Shown here: piece by piece, positions 8,746-18,115 of the stretch
Layout of the letters: every line of letters begins with the position of its first letter
Position numbering within the stretch: position 1 is the first letter of the stretch
DNA from: Gammaproteobacteria bacterium
GTDB taxonomy: Bacteria > Pseudomonadota > Gammaproteobacteria > UBA4575
Assembly (NCBI GenBank): GCA_026706595.1
Contig: JAPOYL010000028.1
Span: 1 to 50,941 of the forward strand
Reading direction: 5' to 3'
Length of the DNA: 50,941 nucleotides
Notes under the pieces: model-generated
The model's database searches: none
Seen by the model: only the letters and a program-made list of their open reading frames with translations
What the model was told of the DNA's origin: nothing
Translations under genes and position numbers: made by a program

Positions 8746-9264
8746 ATGCCAAAGATGGCACACAGCCCGTTACCTGAGCGTCTCAACTTCCAGGCCTTTC
8801 CAGATCGTGATCTGGTCCTTGCCGGTCAAATGCCGGCGGATTCAATGCCGCGACTGAGGAAAGCGGTCATCTCGACAGGCTCGTCTGTAACCGTCGACCT
8901 GCAACTGGTTCGTGAGCGGCACGGATGCCGGGTGGATGGAAAGATTGCGTGCACGCTGGGCTTGCGCTGCGCGCGCTGTCTGGGCGAGGTCCAGGTCCGG
9001 GTCAGTCCTCATGTCAGGCTCATTGCATGCTCTAGCCTGGAAGGCCCCACCGAGACGCCCGAAGACTATGATCTCCATGAATACGAGGGTCACGACCTGG
9101 AGCTTGCACGCCTGGTCGAGGACGAACTGTTGCTGGCACTCCCCCTGGTCCCTAAACATGAGGATATTTCATTATGCGACCAAGGTATGATAGCGTGGCT
9201 TGGTTCAAAGGGGAGGGTGAGCGGCCCAGCCCGGAATCCGTTTGCAGTTTTGAAACGCTCGTGA
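8746..9264 (+). CDS. yceD: YceD/DUF177 family, 23S rRNA accumulation protein
   Basis: The protein is 172 aa. It shows the family C-x2-C element (LRCARCLGEVQV, near residue 67-75) and the acidic conserved C-terminal block (EDELLLALPLVPKH). YceD is needed for normal 23S rRNA levels in E. coli; the mechanism is not known. Position immediately before rpmF, 15 nt apart, is the usual one and makes the call firm despite low sequence conservation. The start at 8746 has no strong ribosome site; ATG 8755 is an alternative. Confidence 0.88.
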   Translation: MPKMAHSPLPERLNFQAFPDRDLVLAGQMPADSMPRLRKAVISTGSSVTVDLQLVRERHGCRVDGKIACTLGLRCARCLGEVQVRVSPHVRLIACSSLEGPTETPEDYDLHEYEGHDLELARLVEDELLLALPLVPKHEDISLCDQGMIAWLGSKGRVSGPARNPFAVLKRS

Positions 9265-9279
9265 AGCTAGGAGAATACC

Positions 9280-9477
9280 ATGGCGGTACAAAAGAACAGG
9301 AAGACACGCTCAAAAAGAGACATGCGTCGTGCCCATGACGGGCTCACTGCTGCCACCCTATCCGTGGACCCTACGACCGGCGAGCGGCATCGTCGTCATC
9401 ACGTGACAGAAGACGGTTACTACCGGGGCCGCCAGGTTATCGTGAAACCCGAAGAGTACGAGGACGACGAGGAATAA
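9280..9477 (+). CDS. rpmF: 50S ribosomal protein L32
   Basis: The protein is 65 aa, [20 protein letters not shown], the standard L32 start, ending in an acidic tail EYEDDEE. TAGGAGAATACC precedes the ATG. The proteobacterial form lacks the zinc Cys pair, as here. It sits between yceD and plsX in the widely conserved rpmF-plsX-fabH order that ties ribosome and membrane synthesis. Confidence 0.97.
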   Translation: MAVQKNRKTRSKRDMRRAHDGLTAATLSVDPTTGERHRRHHVTEDGYYRGRQVIVKPEEYEDDEE

Positions 9478-9562
9478 TCGCCGCCACCCGGTCTCTAGCC
9501 AACCCTGCCAAATCCTGACTGCCTGATCCGCATAGGGCATTTGGGGACCAGTTTTACGTATC

Positions 9563-10582
9563 GTGACCAGCTACACAGTATCCCTGGATGCCATGGGCGG
9601 TGACTTCGGGGTGACCGTGGTGGCTGAAGCCGCCGTGGCCTACCTGAAGGAGCACTCGGACACGTCCCTGATTCTGGTCGGCGATGAACAGGAGATTCTG
9701 GGTGAACTCACCCGCATTCATTCCGGGCCTTCTGACCGGCTGCGCGTGCATCATGCAAGCCAGCGCATCGAGATGGACGAATCGCCCTCACGGGCATTGC
9801 GCAGCAAAAGGGACTCGTCGATGCGGGTGGCCGTGAATCTGGTCAAGGAAGGCACTGCACATGCCTGTGTCAGTGCCGGCAACACGGGCGCACTCGTGGC
9901 CACTGCCAGGTATGTGCTCAAGATGCTGTCGGGGATTGATCGTCCGGCCATCACCAGTGCCATCCCATCCATCCAGGGCCAGACCTACATGCTGGATCTG
10001 GGTGCCAATGTAGGCTGCAGCAGTGAGCATCTGTTGCAGTTTGCCGTCATGGGTGCGGTGCTGGCCTCTGCCATCGACGAGATCGAAAACCCCAGGGTTG
10101 GGCTGCTCAATATCGGTGAAGAGGAGATCAAGGGAAATGACCAGGTGAAGCACGCACACGAGATTTTGCTGAAAAGCGGGCTGAACTATATCGGCTATGT
10201 CGAGGGAGATGACGTCTATTGCGGAGACGTCAACGTGGTGGTGTGTGACGGGTTTGCCGGCAATGTCTCGCTGAAGTCCAGCGAGGGGGTGGCTAAAACG
10301 ATTTCCCACTATATCCAGCAGGAATTCAAAAAGAATCTGTTCACCAAGCTCTGCGGGCTGCTGGCTTTACCGGTGCTGAAATCTTTCAGGCGGCGGATCG
10401 ATCCGCGGTGCTATAATGGCGCGAGCCTTCTGGGATTGCGGGGCGTAGTTGTCAAAAGCCACGGCGGGGCGGATGCCTATTCGTTCCAGCACGCAATCGA
10501 TATAGCACGCCTGGAAGCCGTCAAGCAGGTGCCTCAAATGATCGACACCCACATCGCTGACTACCTGAAACACACTCGTTGA
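9563..10582 (+). CDS. plsX: Phosphate acyltransferase PlsX
   Basis: PlsX converts acyl-ACP to acyl-phosphate for phospholipid synthesis at the inner membrane. The protein is 339 aa with a GTG start at 9563. Family signatures are the N-terminal [10 protein letters not shown], the central [12 protein letters not shown] and [13 protein letters not shown], and [17 protein letters not shown]. The length is typical. The stop codon overlaps the region just before fabH (2 nt between stop and fabH ATG), so the two are translated together. Confidence 0.96.
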   Translation: MTSYTVSLDAMGGDFGVTVVAEAAVAYLKEHSDTSLILVGDEQEILGELTRIHSGPSDRLRVHHASQRIEMDESPSRALRSKRDSSMRVAVNLVKEGTAHACVSAGNTGALVATARYVLKMLSGIDRPAITSAIPSIQGQTYMLDLGANVGCSSEHLLQFAVMGAVLASAIDEIENPRVGLLNIGEEEIKGNDQVKHAHEILLKSGLNYIGYVEGDDVYCGDVNVVVCDGFAGNVSLKSSEGVAKTISHYIQQEFKKNLFTKLCGLLALPVLKSFRRRIDPRCYNGASLLGLRGVVVKSHGGADAYSFQHAIDIARLEAVKQVPQMIDTHIADYLKHTR

Positions 10583-10584
10583 CC

Positions 10585-11553
10585 ATGACGTACTCGAAAA
10601 TCACCGGTACCGGAAGCTATTTGCCGGAGAAAATACTGACGAACAAGGATATGGAAAAACTTGTCGACACCACCGATGAATGGATTCGGGAGAGGACCGG
10701 CATCCGGCAGCGCCATATTGCAGCCGAGGACGAGACCACCTGCGATCTTGCATCCCATGCCGCGCTGCGGGCGATCGAGATGGCCGGCAAGTCCAGTTCC
10801 GATATCGATCTGGTCATCCTGGCGACCACGACTGCAGACAAGATCTTCCCGGGGACGGCCTGCCTTTTGCAAAAGCGGCTGGGCGTGCACGGTTGTCCGG
10901 CATTCGATGTGCAGGCGGTATGTACGGGCTTTGTGTATGCGCTAGGAATCGCAGACAAGTTCATCCGCGCGGGTGAGGCTAAGTGTGCGCTGGTGGTGGG
11001 CTCGGAGACCCTGTCCCGCATCCTGGACTGGAATGACCGCAGCACCTGTGTGTTGTTTGGAGACGGTGCCGGTGCGGTCGTGCTTGAGGCATCGGCCGAA
11101 CCTGGGATCCTGTCCACGCACCTGCACGCCGATGGCAGCTACGAGCACCTGCTGCACGTACCGCACGGCATCTCCAGTGGCTACGAGCAACTCAAGGCCG
11201 GGGAAGCCTACGTGTACATGGAAGGCAATGCCGTGTTCAAGATGGCGGTCAACAAGCTGGGCGAGATCGTGGATGAGGCACTGGAGGCCAACCAGGTCAG
11301 CAAGGGCGACTTGGACTGGCTGGTGCCGCACCAGGCGAACAGCCGGATCATTGAAGCCACGGCGCGAAAGCTGAAAATGTCCATGGAGCGGGTTATCCTG
11401 ACGGTATCCGAGCATGGCAACACTTCTGCGGCATCTGTTCCGCTGGCCTTGGATACGGCGGTGCGGGATGGCCGAATCAAGAAGGGAGAGACCCTGATGC
11501 TTGAAGCCTTTGGTAGCGGGTTTACATGGGGCTCGGCGCTGTTGCAATTTTGA
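10585..11553 (+). CDS. fabH: 3-oxoacyl-ACP synthase III
   Basis: FabH starts fatty acid chains by condensing acetyl-CoA with malonyl-ACP. The protein is 322 aa from ATG 10585. The catalytic triad is visible: Cys113 ([12 protein letters not shown]), His249 (VPHQANSRI) and Asn279 ([11 protein letters not shown]). Translation is probably coupled to plsX, whose stop lies 2 nt upstream. Unlike the usual order, fabD, fabG and acpP do not follow; a uracil glycosylase gene starts 18 nt later, so the fab cluster is broken at this point. Confidence 0.96.
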   Translation: MTYSKITGTGSYLPEKILTNKDMEKLVDTTDEWIRERTGIRQRHIAAEDETTCDLASHAALRAIEMAGKSSSDIDLVILATTTADKIFPGTACLLQKRLGVHGCPAFDVQAVCTGFVYALGIADKFIRAGEAKCALVVGSETLSRILDWNDRSTCVLFGDGAGAVVLEASAEPGILSTHLHADGSYEHLLHVPHGISSGYEQLKAGEAYVYMEGNAVFKMAVNKLGEIVDEALEANQVSKGDLDWLVPHQANSRIIEATARKLKMSMERVILTVSEHGNTSAASVPLALDTAVRDGRIKKGETLMLEAFGSGFTWGSALLQF

Positions 11554-11571
11554 CCCGGTGCAGCCTGCCAG

Positions 11572-12225
11572 GTGCCTACCGTACACTCATTGACGTACCG
11601 GGAAAACTGCAGGCGGTGTCCCCGTATTGCCAAAAATCTGGCCTTTAGAAAAACCTTGCATCCGGAGTACCACTGCAAGCCGGTGGCAGCCTTCGGTGAT
11701 CCGGATGCGCAACTCCTGATCGTCGGGTTGGCCCCGGGGCTGCATGGCGCAAATGCCACTGGCCGGCCCTTCACCGGGGATCATGCAGGCATCCTCCTGT
11801 ACCGGACGCTGCACAAGTTCGGTTTTTCCACACGTCCGGTCTCAGAGCACGCCGGTGATTGTCTGCGGCTGAAAAACTGCCGCATCACCAACGCCGTGAA
11901 ATGCCTGCCGCCTGCGAACAAGCCCACGGTCGGGGAAATCAAAAACTGCAATGCTTACTTGCGCAACGAGCTGCTTGCACTCCAGCCCGACAGCGTGGTC
12001 CTTGCATTGGGCAGGATCGCCCATGATGCCGTGCTGCGTGCACTTGGGATGAAACTGAGCCACTGTTCATTTACCCATGGCAAACTGTACCGTATCGAGA
12101 ACCGGCTGCGCTTGCTGGATTCGTACCACTGCAGCCGCTACAACACGCAAACCGGTCGATTAACCCGGAAGCAGTTTGAAGCAGTTTTCTCAAAAGCGGT
12201 CGCAGAGATGAGTAACCACCACTGA
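11572..12225 (+). CDS. Family 5 uracil-DNA glycosylase (UDGb type), 4Fe-4S
   Basis: The enzyme removes uracil and related deaminated bases from DNA. The protein is 217 aa with a GTG start. Motif 1 reads GLAPGLHGANATGRPFTGD (52-70), which has the family 5 spacing. Four Cys for an iron-sulfur cluster are visible: Cys13 and Cys16 (ENCRRCPR), Cys111 (AVKCLPP) and Cys126 (IKNCNAYL). The late motif DSYHCSRYNTQTGRLT contains the catalytic-loop His. It lies between fabH and uvrC on the same strand, forming a small repair pair with uvrC. Family 4 is the main alternative. Confidence 0.88.
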   Translation: MPTVHSLTYRENCRRCPRIAKNLAFRKTLHPEYHCKPVAAFGDPDAQLLIVGLAPGLHGANATGRPFTGDHAGILLYRTLHKFGFSTRPVSEHAGDCLRLKNCRITNAVKCLPPANKPTVGEIKNCNAYLRNELLALQPDSVVLALGRIAHDAVLRALGMKLSHCSFTHGKLYRIENRLRLLDSYHCSRYNTQTGRLTRKQFEAVFSKAVAEMSNHH

Positions 12226-12242
12226 TAGTGATCTGAAGTGGT

Positions 12243-14057
12243 ATGAGCAAATTTGACCCCAAGCAGTTCATCCAGACGCTTACTCTGGATCCGGGCGTGT
12301 ACCGCATGCTCGATGCTCAGGGAAAGCTGCTATATGTCGGCAAGGCTAAGAATCTCAAGAAAAGGGTCGCTGCCTACTTCAACCGTGGCAAACGAAGCCC
12401 GCGACTGACCAAGATGATCGCACAAACCGCGGCCATTGAAACCACGGTCACCAATACGGAGGCCGAAGCCCTGCTGCTTGAGAACAACCTCATCAAACGG
12501 CATCGCCCGCGTTACAACATTCTGTTGAGGGACGACAAAAGCTACCCCTATATCTTCATTTCTTCTGAGCACAAGTACCCACAGATCACCTTCTACCGGG
12601 GCAAGCGGGAACGGAAAGGACGGTACTTCGGTCCTTATGCCAGTCCAGGTGCAGCCCGCAGTGCCCTGAACCTGTTGCAAAAGGTGTTCAGGGTTCGCCA
12701 GTGCGACGATTATTTTTTCAGCCATCGCAGCCGGCCTTGCCTGCAGTACCAGATCGACCGCTGCAGTGGGCCCTGCGTGGGGCTGATTGATGAGGGCAGC
12801 TACCGGAATGAAATTGAGGCGGCCATCGAGTTCCTGGAAGGAAACAGCCATGCGCTCATTGACCGGTACGTGCACGCCATGGACAAGGCATCCGCGGAAC
12901 TGGACTATGAAACGGCTGCACACTGCCGAAACAAGATCGAAATGTTGCGCAAGGTCTCGGAGCAGCAGTACGTCAGTGCCCAGGCAGGTGATGTCGATAT
13001 CGCTGCCATTGAATCGGAGGGGGAGGTCGCCTGTGTGCAGGTGTTCAACATCCGTGCTGGAATGAACCTTGGCAACAAGAGTTATTTTCCTAAAATTCCT
13101 GATATTGCTAGTGAAGAGAAAATCATCGCCGCATTTCTGGGGCAGTACTATCTTACCCACGGGATTCCCGAGGAGATCATACTCAGCCATCGCCCCGAGG
13201 AAGTCGGTCTCCTGCAGCAGATGCTGAGCAACCAGGCGGGCAGGAAGGTGTCGATCGTTTGTGCACCACGCAGCAAGCGCGCCCGGTGGCTTGACATCGC
13301 AAGAAAAAATGCAACGGGGGCCCTGCAGGGCAAACTGGCCTCGAAAGCAGGTCTCATGCAGCGCTTTGAAGCCGTTCAGGACGAACTTGGACTCGAGTTC
13401 GTGCCCCAGCGCATCGAGTGCTTCGATGTCAGTCACACCCGGGGTGAGGCCGCGGTGGCTTCGTGCGTAGTGTTCGAACAGGACGGGCCGATCAAAACGG
13501 ATTATCGCTACTTCAATATCGAGGGAGTCCAGGCAGGTGATGACTACGCAGCCATGCATCAGGCATTGACACGCCGCTACATCCGGCTCAAGAAGGGTGA
13601 GGGCAAGTTGCCCGATATGCTGCTGATTGACGGGGGTAAAGGGCAGGTTACCCAAGCCAGGGATGTGCTGGCTGAACTGCAGGTTGAAGGCGTCTGTATC
13701 GTCGGGGTGGCGAAAGGGCCTCAGAGAAAAGCCGGACAGGAGAATCTCATCGTTGCAGATAACAGGCATCCGGTGCAGCTTGCGCCGCATTCACTGGCCC
13801 TGCGGCTGATCCAGCAAATCCGAGATGAGGCACACCGCTTTGCAATTGGCGGACACCGCAAACGCCGAGCGCGCGCGCGAGTGACTTCGCCGCTTGAGAA
13901 CATTGCAGGGCTGGGCCCGAAACGCAGGCAAAATCTGCTGAAGCATTTTGGGGGCATGCGAGGGATTTCGCGTGCGGGCGTGGAGGAGATCGCGAAAGTG
14001 CCGGGCGTGAGCCGCCATCTTGCCCAGGCCATTTACCAGGAAGTCCACAGTCACTGA
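12243..14057 (+). CDS. uvrC: Excinuclease ABC subunit C
   Basis: UvrC makes the 3' and 5' cuts around bulky lesions in nucleotide excision repair. The protein is 604 aa. The GIY-YIG nuclease domain is at about 16-95 (GVYRMLDAQGKLLYVGKAKN), followed by the CxC..C..C block of the middle part (CLQYQIDRCSGPCVG), the UVR domain that contacts UvrB (about 200-235), the RNase H-like second nuclease (RIECFDVSHTRGEAAVASCV, then LLIDGGKGQV) and a C-terminal double HhH (IAGLGPKRRQNLLKHFGG). Full length and intact. It is 17 nt after the glycosylase gene and 12 nt before pgsA. Confidence 0.97.
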   Translation: MSKFDPKQFIQTLTLDPGVYRMLDAQGKLLYVGKAKNLKKRVAAYFNRGKRSPRLTKMIAQTAAIETTVTNTEAEALLLENNLIKRHRPRYNILLRDDKSYPYIFISSEHKYPQITFYRGKRERKGRYFGPYASPGAARSALNLLQKVFRVRQCDDYFFSHRSRPCLQYQIDRCSGPCVGLIDEGSYRNEIEAAIEFLEGNSHALIDRYVHAMDKASAELDYETAAHCRNKIEMLRKVSEQQYVSAQAGDVDIAAIESEGEVACVQVFNIRAGMNLGNKSYFPKIPDIASEEKIIAAFLGQYYLTHGIPEEIILSHRPEEVGLLQQMLSNQAGRKVSIVCAPRSKRARWLDIARKNATGALQGKLASKAGLMQRFEAVQDELGLEFVPQRIECFDVSHTRGEAAVASCVVFEQDGPIKTDYRYFNIEGVQAGDDYAAMHQALTRRYIRLKKGEGKLPDMLLIDGGKGQVTQARDVLAELQVEGVCIVGVAKGPQRKAGQENLIVADNRHPVQLAPHSLALRLIQQIRDEAHRFAIGGHRKRRARARVTSPLENIAGLGPKRRQNLLKHFGGMRGISRAGVEEIAKVPGVSRHLAQAIYQEVHSH

Positions 14058-14069
14058 ATATGAACGGAT

Positions 14070-14621
14070 ATGATATATAGTGTCGCCAACATATTGACAT
14101 TACTAAGAATTCTGATTACGCCTCTTTTGGTCGTTGTCTACTATTTCCTGCCCGAGCACTGGGGGATGCCATTGGCGGCCGCGCTGTTCGGGGTGGCCTC
14201 TGTCACGGACTGGCTGGATGGCTATCTGGCACGCCGGCTGAACCAGGTTTCTAAACTTGGGGCTTTCCTGGACCCGATCGCTGACAAGCTGATCATTGTC
14301 ACGGTGCTGGTGGTCATCGTCGACCGTCACGGGCAATTGTTCATACTGGTTCCGGCGCTGATCATCATTGCCAGGGAGCTTGTGGTCTCGGGCTTGCGGG
14401 AGTGGATGTCCGAGCTTGGCAAGCGGGACTCCGTGGCGGTTTCGATGCTGGGTAAACTCAAGACGGCTGCACAGATGATGGCACTGTTTTTTCTGCTTTA
14501 TTACTATCCGGTGTTCGGAATCCCCGTATTCGAGATCGGAGTATTGTTGCTGTACGTGGCCGTAGTACTTACACTTTGGTCGATGATGCTCTATATTAGC
14601 CGTGCGGCTCGGTCATACTAG
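14070..14621 (+). CDS. pgsA: CDP-diacylglycerol-glycerol-3-phosphate phosphatidyltransferase
   Basis: PgsA makes phosphatidylglycerol phosphate, the first committed step to phosphatidylglycerol and cardiolipin, in the inner membrane. The protein is 183 aa with about five or six membrane helices. The CDP-alcohol phosphotransferase signature D-x2-D-G-x2-A-R-x8-G-x3-D-x3-D is present as DWLDGYLARRLNQVSKLGAF followed by LDPIADK. The uvrC-pgsA-tRNA-Gly order matches E. coli. Confidence 0.95.
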   Translation: MIYSVANILTLLRILITPLLVVVYYFLPEHWGMPLAAALFGVASVTDWLDGYLARRLNQVSKLGAFLDPIADKLIIVTVLVVIVDRHGQLFILVPALIIIARELVVSGLREWMSELGKRDSVAVSMLGKLKTAAQMMALFFLLYYYPVFGIPVFEIGVLLLYVAVVLTLWSMMLYISRAARSY

Positions 14622-14673
14622 GGATAGGGTCACAGCAACGTTCCTGTCTCTTGACTGGTTGGCGGATACCCAT

Positions 14674-14749
14674 GCGGGAATAGCTCAGTTGGTAGAGCGC
14701 AACCTTGCCAAGGTTGAGGTCGCGAGTTCGAGCCTCGTTTCCCGCTCCA
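14674..14749 (+). tRNA. tRNA-Gly (GCC)
   Basis: The acceptor stem is GCGGGAA paired with TTCCCGC, discriminator T, and an encoded CCA end. D arm AGCTCAGTTGGTAGAGC; anticodon stem CAACC/GGTTG with loop TTGCCAA, anticodon GCC at 14707-14709; T arm with GTTCGAGCC. It lies 52 nt after pgsA, the position of glyW in E. coli. The Cys and Leu tRNAs that follow there are missing here and lie at 46129-46348. Confidence 0.97.
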
Positions 14750-14781
14750 TCACGCCGCAGTGCCACAATGTCCCGAATAAT

Positions 14782-16620
14782 TCAGCAACCGGGTGCTACC
14801 AACCTGCCCGGGATCAATTCTTGCAACCTCTTTGTATTGCAAGGCCCCAAGCTGGCTGGGCTGTCTGCAACAATCTCGATTCCAGGCCATCTTCTTCTCA
14901 AGGTGATATGCACTGTCGCCACTGGGTCCAAGCCCTGCTTTTGTCCGCCTTCTTGCGGTTCGCTTCCGGTTGGATCTTCCAGCCTTAATTTTTCGCCTGG
15001 AAAAATTCCTACAACCTTGCCCTGGCCCAGCTCGGAGACGATTTGCTGGTACACGGAGGCTTCCGGGGGACTTTGAGTGCCAGCAAGGCGGTTGACCGCC
15101 TTGAGCAGAAAGCTCGAAAAGGGAGAATCCAGGTGTTCAGGGGATACAAAAAAACGTGCCGGGCGTCCCAGGCAGGTGCTCAGAACAAGCATGTCCAGCA
15201 AGCCTGCAGGGTTGGCGGACAGGATCAGGGGTCCCTGTTTGGGCAGGTTTTCCAGCTTGATGGTCTTGATACGGTATACGGCCATCATCGAAGTCCACAC
15301 GATCACGCGAATCAGGAACTCGGGCACACGCGTGAAGATGAAAAGGGCGACAGCGGCATTCAGCAAGGCTGCCGTGAGGAAAAGCCCGGGAATGCTAAGG
15401 CCGGCCCCGAGAAGTACGATGGCATACAGGGAGGATCCAATCATGGCAATGGCATTGAGGATGTTGTTTCCGGCGATTACCCGAGCACGCTCTTGTGCCC
15501 GGGTGCGTGCCTGCACCATGGCATATAGTGGCACGATGTAAATTCCGCCGAACAGCCCAATCAGGAAAATATCCGAACACAGGCGCCAGCTGGACGGGTT
15601 GCGAATGAATTCCTGCAGGCCCAGAAGTTCACCTGGTGCAGGCGCAGTGGTAGCGAAAAACAGATCGATACCGAAAACGGTCAGGCCGATCGAGCCGATC
15701 GGAACCAGTCCCAGCTCGATCGACCGGTTGGACAGTCTCTCGCACAACAGCGAGCCCACCCCGATGCCCACGCACAGCAGAGCCAGGAAAAAGGTGACCA
15801 CCTGGGCATTGGCACCAAGTGCCAACCGGGTGAAGTTCGGTAACTGGGTAAGATAAGTGGCCCCCAGAAACCAGAACCACGAAATGCCCAGTATGAAGAA
15901 GAACACTGAGCCATGCTTTCTCAGCGCTGCCACATTGCGGACGGTTTCGACGGCAGGGTTCCAGCGTACCTTGAGCGAGGGAACCGCTGCCGCGGTTGAG
16001 GGAATCTGCAGGGAACTCAGGTAGCCCAGCCCGGCCAGTGCAATGACGGTCACAGACACCAGTGCCCGGGCATCCGATGCTACTCCGACCAGAAACCCGC
16101 CCAGCATTGTGCCCAGCAGGATGGCCATGAAGGTGCCGGATTCCACCAGTGCATTTCCGCCGATGAGTTCCTTTTGCTCAAGGTGTTCGGGGATGATGGA
16201 ATATTTGATCGGGCCAAAAAAGGAGGATTGGGTGCCCATGAAAAACAGGCACAGTAACAACAACGGAATACTGTCGAGATAGAAACCCGCCCCTGCAAGC
16301 AGCATGATGACAATCTCACCCAGCTTGATTTTACGGATCAGCCCGGCCTTGCCGAAGCGGTCCGCAAGCTGCCCGGCAGTTGCGGAGAAAAGAAAAAACG
16401 GCAGTATGAAAAGAAGTGCAGCGAGATTGATGATGTAGTTCGAGATGTCTGATCCTGAAAAGCTGCTCTGGAAGGCAATCAGGATGATCAGCGAATTCTT
16501 GAATACATTATCGTTGAAGGCACCAAAGAACTGGGTCAGGAAAAAGGGACCGAAACGCTTCTGCTTCAGCAGCTGCAGCTGGCTGCTTGAACCCGGTTGG
16601 CTGGCTTCGGACAAGTTCAC
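14782..16620 (-). CDS. MFS lysophospholipid-type transporter fused to a degenerate acyltransferase domain
   Basis: The protein is 612 aa. Residues about 20-430 form a 12-helix MFS carrier like LplT and the N-terminal half of Aas-type fusions (FLTQFFGAFNDNVFKNSL, then GGNALVESGTF). The last 170 residues follow the PlsC acyltransferase pattern (RIKTIKLENLPKQGPLILSA), but the catalytic NHx4D reads NPAGLLD (Asn470, Pro471, Asp476) with Pro in place of His. The FPEGTR motif reads FPGEKLR (about 541), and the domain is short. The ATP-dependent synthetase domain of the full fusion is absent. It is probably a lysophospholipid flippase whose acyltransferase part no longer catalyses acyl transfer. Convergent with tRNA-Gly. 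Confidence 0.82.
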   Translation of the reverse strand: MNLSEASQPGSSSQLQLLKQKRFGPFFLTQFFGAFNDNVFKNSLIILIAFQSSFSGSDISNYIINLAALLFILPFFLFSATAGQLADRFGKAGLIRKIKLGEIVIMLLAGAGFYLDSIPLLLLCLFFMGTQSSFFGPIKYSIIPEHLEQKELIGGNALVESGTFMAILLGTMLGGFLVGVASDARALVSVTVIALAGLGYLSSLQIPSTAAAVPSLKVRWNPAVETVRNVAALRKHGSVFFFILGISWFWFLGATYLTQLPNFTRLALGANAQVVTFFLALLCVGIGVGSLLCERLSNRSIELGLVPIGSIGLTVFGIDLFFATTAPAPGELLGLQEFIRNPSSWRLCSDIFLIGLFGGIYIVPLYAMVQARTRAQERARVIAGNNILNAIAMIGSSLYAIVLLGAGLSIPGLFLTAALLNAAVALFIFTRVPEFLIRVIVWTSMMAVYRIKTIKLENLPKQGPLILSANPAGLLDMLVLSTCLGRPARFFVSPEHLDSPFSSFLLKAVNRLAGTQSPPEASVYQQIVSELGQGKVVGIFPGEKLRLEDPTGSEPQEGGQKQGLDPVATVHITLRRRWPGIEIVADSPASLGPCNTKRLQELIPGRLVAPGC

Positions 16621-16733
16621 TCAGTGCCAGCTGGATTGACCCGAGCCCGCCAGGTACCGTGGCGGACAGGATCAGGGACCCAGAAACCTACACACCACAT
16701 GACCGGAATGGGCGGACCCGGCAGGTGTCCAAA

Positions 16734-17063
16734 TCAGATGTATTCCGGGTTGACCGCCGTCTGGTCGAAATCTACTTCTACCTCAACATCTGTTTTCAGC
16801 CTGGCCTGGCAAGCCAGGATGTAGTTTGCTTTCAACATGTCCCCATCGAGCGTGTAGGTGAAATCCGTCAGCTCCTTGACTTTGCCACTGACCAGCTTGG
16901 CGCGGCAGGTTCCGCACGAGCCGACCTTGCAGTCGCACGGCCAGTCGATGCCGGCATTTTTTGCGGCCTGCAGCAGGTTAATGCCGCCTTTGACATCAAA
17001 GGTCTGGCCTGTGTTCAAAATCGTCGCCTTGAAATCCTTGTTTTTTTTGCCGAACCCAAACAT
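16734..17063 (-). CDS. 2Fe-2S plant-type ferredoxin
   Basis: The protein is 109 aa, a small cytoplasmic electron carrier. Cluster ligands are C45-x4-C50-x2-C53 (CKVGSCGTC) and Cys85 (YILACQARL), the plant/XylT-like spacing. The start MFGFGKKNKD is basic and Gly-rich. It has a near-perfect ribosome site (GAGGAGGTGGATAC before ATG), which suggests high expression. No oxygenase or reductase partner is adjacent; the flanking genes are the MFS fusion and dps, so its partner is unknown. Confidence 0.9.
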   Translation of the reverse strand: MFGFGKKNKDFKATILNTGQTFDVKGGINLLQAAKNAGIDWPCDCKVGSCGTCRAKLVSGKVKELTDFTYTLDGDMLKANYILACQARLKTDVEVEVDFDQTAVNPEYI

Positions 17064-17190
17064 GTATCCACCTCCTCGTATCGTGTAGGGGTCGCTATGA
17101 AAGCATAGGTATTCCCTGCCATATAAAATCAGTGCCTACTATAGCGCTTCACGGCATGGGCTGCATGACATCTTCAATAGAATGGCTTGC

Positions 17191-17676
17191 TCATTGCAAC
17201 AGACTTCTCAGCATCCAGGCGGTTTTTTCGTGTGTCTGCATGCGGTTCGTGACCAAGTCGGCTGTGGGTTCGTCATTTGCTGCCTCAATGACCGGAAAGA
17301 TTTCCCGGGCGGTACGCACCACGGCTTCCTGTCCCAGAACCAGCTGGTGGATCATTTCCCGTGCACTCGGCACACGTGTTTCCTCATCGATCTGGGTGAG
17401 TTCCTTGAACTTGCTGTAGGAGCCGGGTGCAAAAATACCGAGGGCCCGGATTCGTTCGGCGATTTCATCTACGGCCAGAGCGAGCTCCTGGTACTGTTGC
17501 TCGAACATGGCATGCAGGGTCGTGAACATGGGCCCGGTCACATTCCAGTGATAGTTGTGGGTTTTCAAATACAGCGTATAGGTATCCGCAAGCAGCCGGC
17601 TCAAGCCGGTGGCGATTTCCTTGCGCTGGGGCTCGGGAATGCCGATGTCGATCGGCAATGGTCCTGCCTGTTCCAT
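17191..17676 (-). CDS. dps: Dps family ferritin-like DNA-protecting protein
   Basis: Dps forms a hollow 12-mer that oxidises and stores iron using peroxide and shields DNA. The protein is 161 aa. The inter-subunit ferroxidase residues appear as His43 (THNYHWNVTG), His55 (TTLHAMFEQQY), Asp70 and Glu74 (VDEIAERI), spaced exactly as in the Listeria protein (31/43/58/62). There is no long Lys-rich N-terminal tail, so direct DNA binding may be weak. AGGAGC lies before the ATG. A single gene between ferredoxin and a 439-bp gap. Confidence 0.93.
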   Translation of the reverse strand: MEQAGPLPIDIGIPEPQRKEIATGLSRLLADTYTLYLKTHNYHWNVTGPMFTTLHAMFEQQYQELALAVDEIAERIRALGIFAPGSYSKFKELTQIDEETRVPSAREMIHQLVLGQEAVVRTAREIFPVIEAANDEPTADLVTNRMQTHEKTAWMLRSLLQ

Positions 17677-18115
17677 GATCTGCTCCTGTAGTCAATTTCC
17701 TTACAAGTACGATGACTCTATTTTAGATAAAGAGCTGATCCGGCACATCGAATAATAGTGATGGCTGTCATCGATTTTATCCATCAACGTTTGGTTCAAG
17801 AGTTGATGTTGCAGTGCGTCATTTCGGACTTTACGCACTTGAAATTCATCGAAGCATTGAAACCTTGGAACAAGGTAAAAGTGATTTTCAGCGACACACC
17901 CGGAACTGGATCGTGCGTTACAAAGATTCCGCTGGGTACAGAAAATTAGAAAACCTTCAGCACAGCGAGCTAGGCGAGGGTGGCCATGTGTTTTTGAACA
18001 AGCTATCGATCCAGGGATAGCCCGCACAATTTACACGAAAATATTTGCCCTCAATACTGACAGAGGGGTCTGATGATTGCCCAAGAAGTCTGGTAGAAGT
18101 TTCCGGAGAGATTTG
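17677..18115. other. Gene-poor gap between dps and the DUF2182 gene
   Basis: A gap of 439 bp. The part nearest 17676 should hold the dps promoter. A + strand frame, open from about 17760 to 18020, reads FGLYALEIHRSIETLEQG and further, but has no good start or ribosome site and no family I recognise; it may be a decayed gene fragment. The short minus-strand frame here looks random. Confidence 0.35.

Noticed and set aside
12330-13790. 486-codon open frame on the strand opposite uvrC
   Set aside because: It mirrors the codon pattern of uvrC, has no ribosome site and matches no family.
17758-18020. Two short + strand frames in the gap after dps
   Set aside because: No recognisable family and no clear start; possibly a decayed gene.
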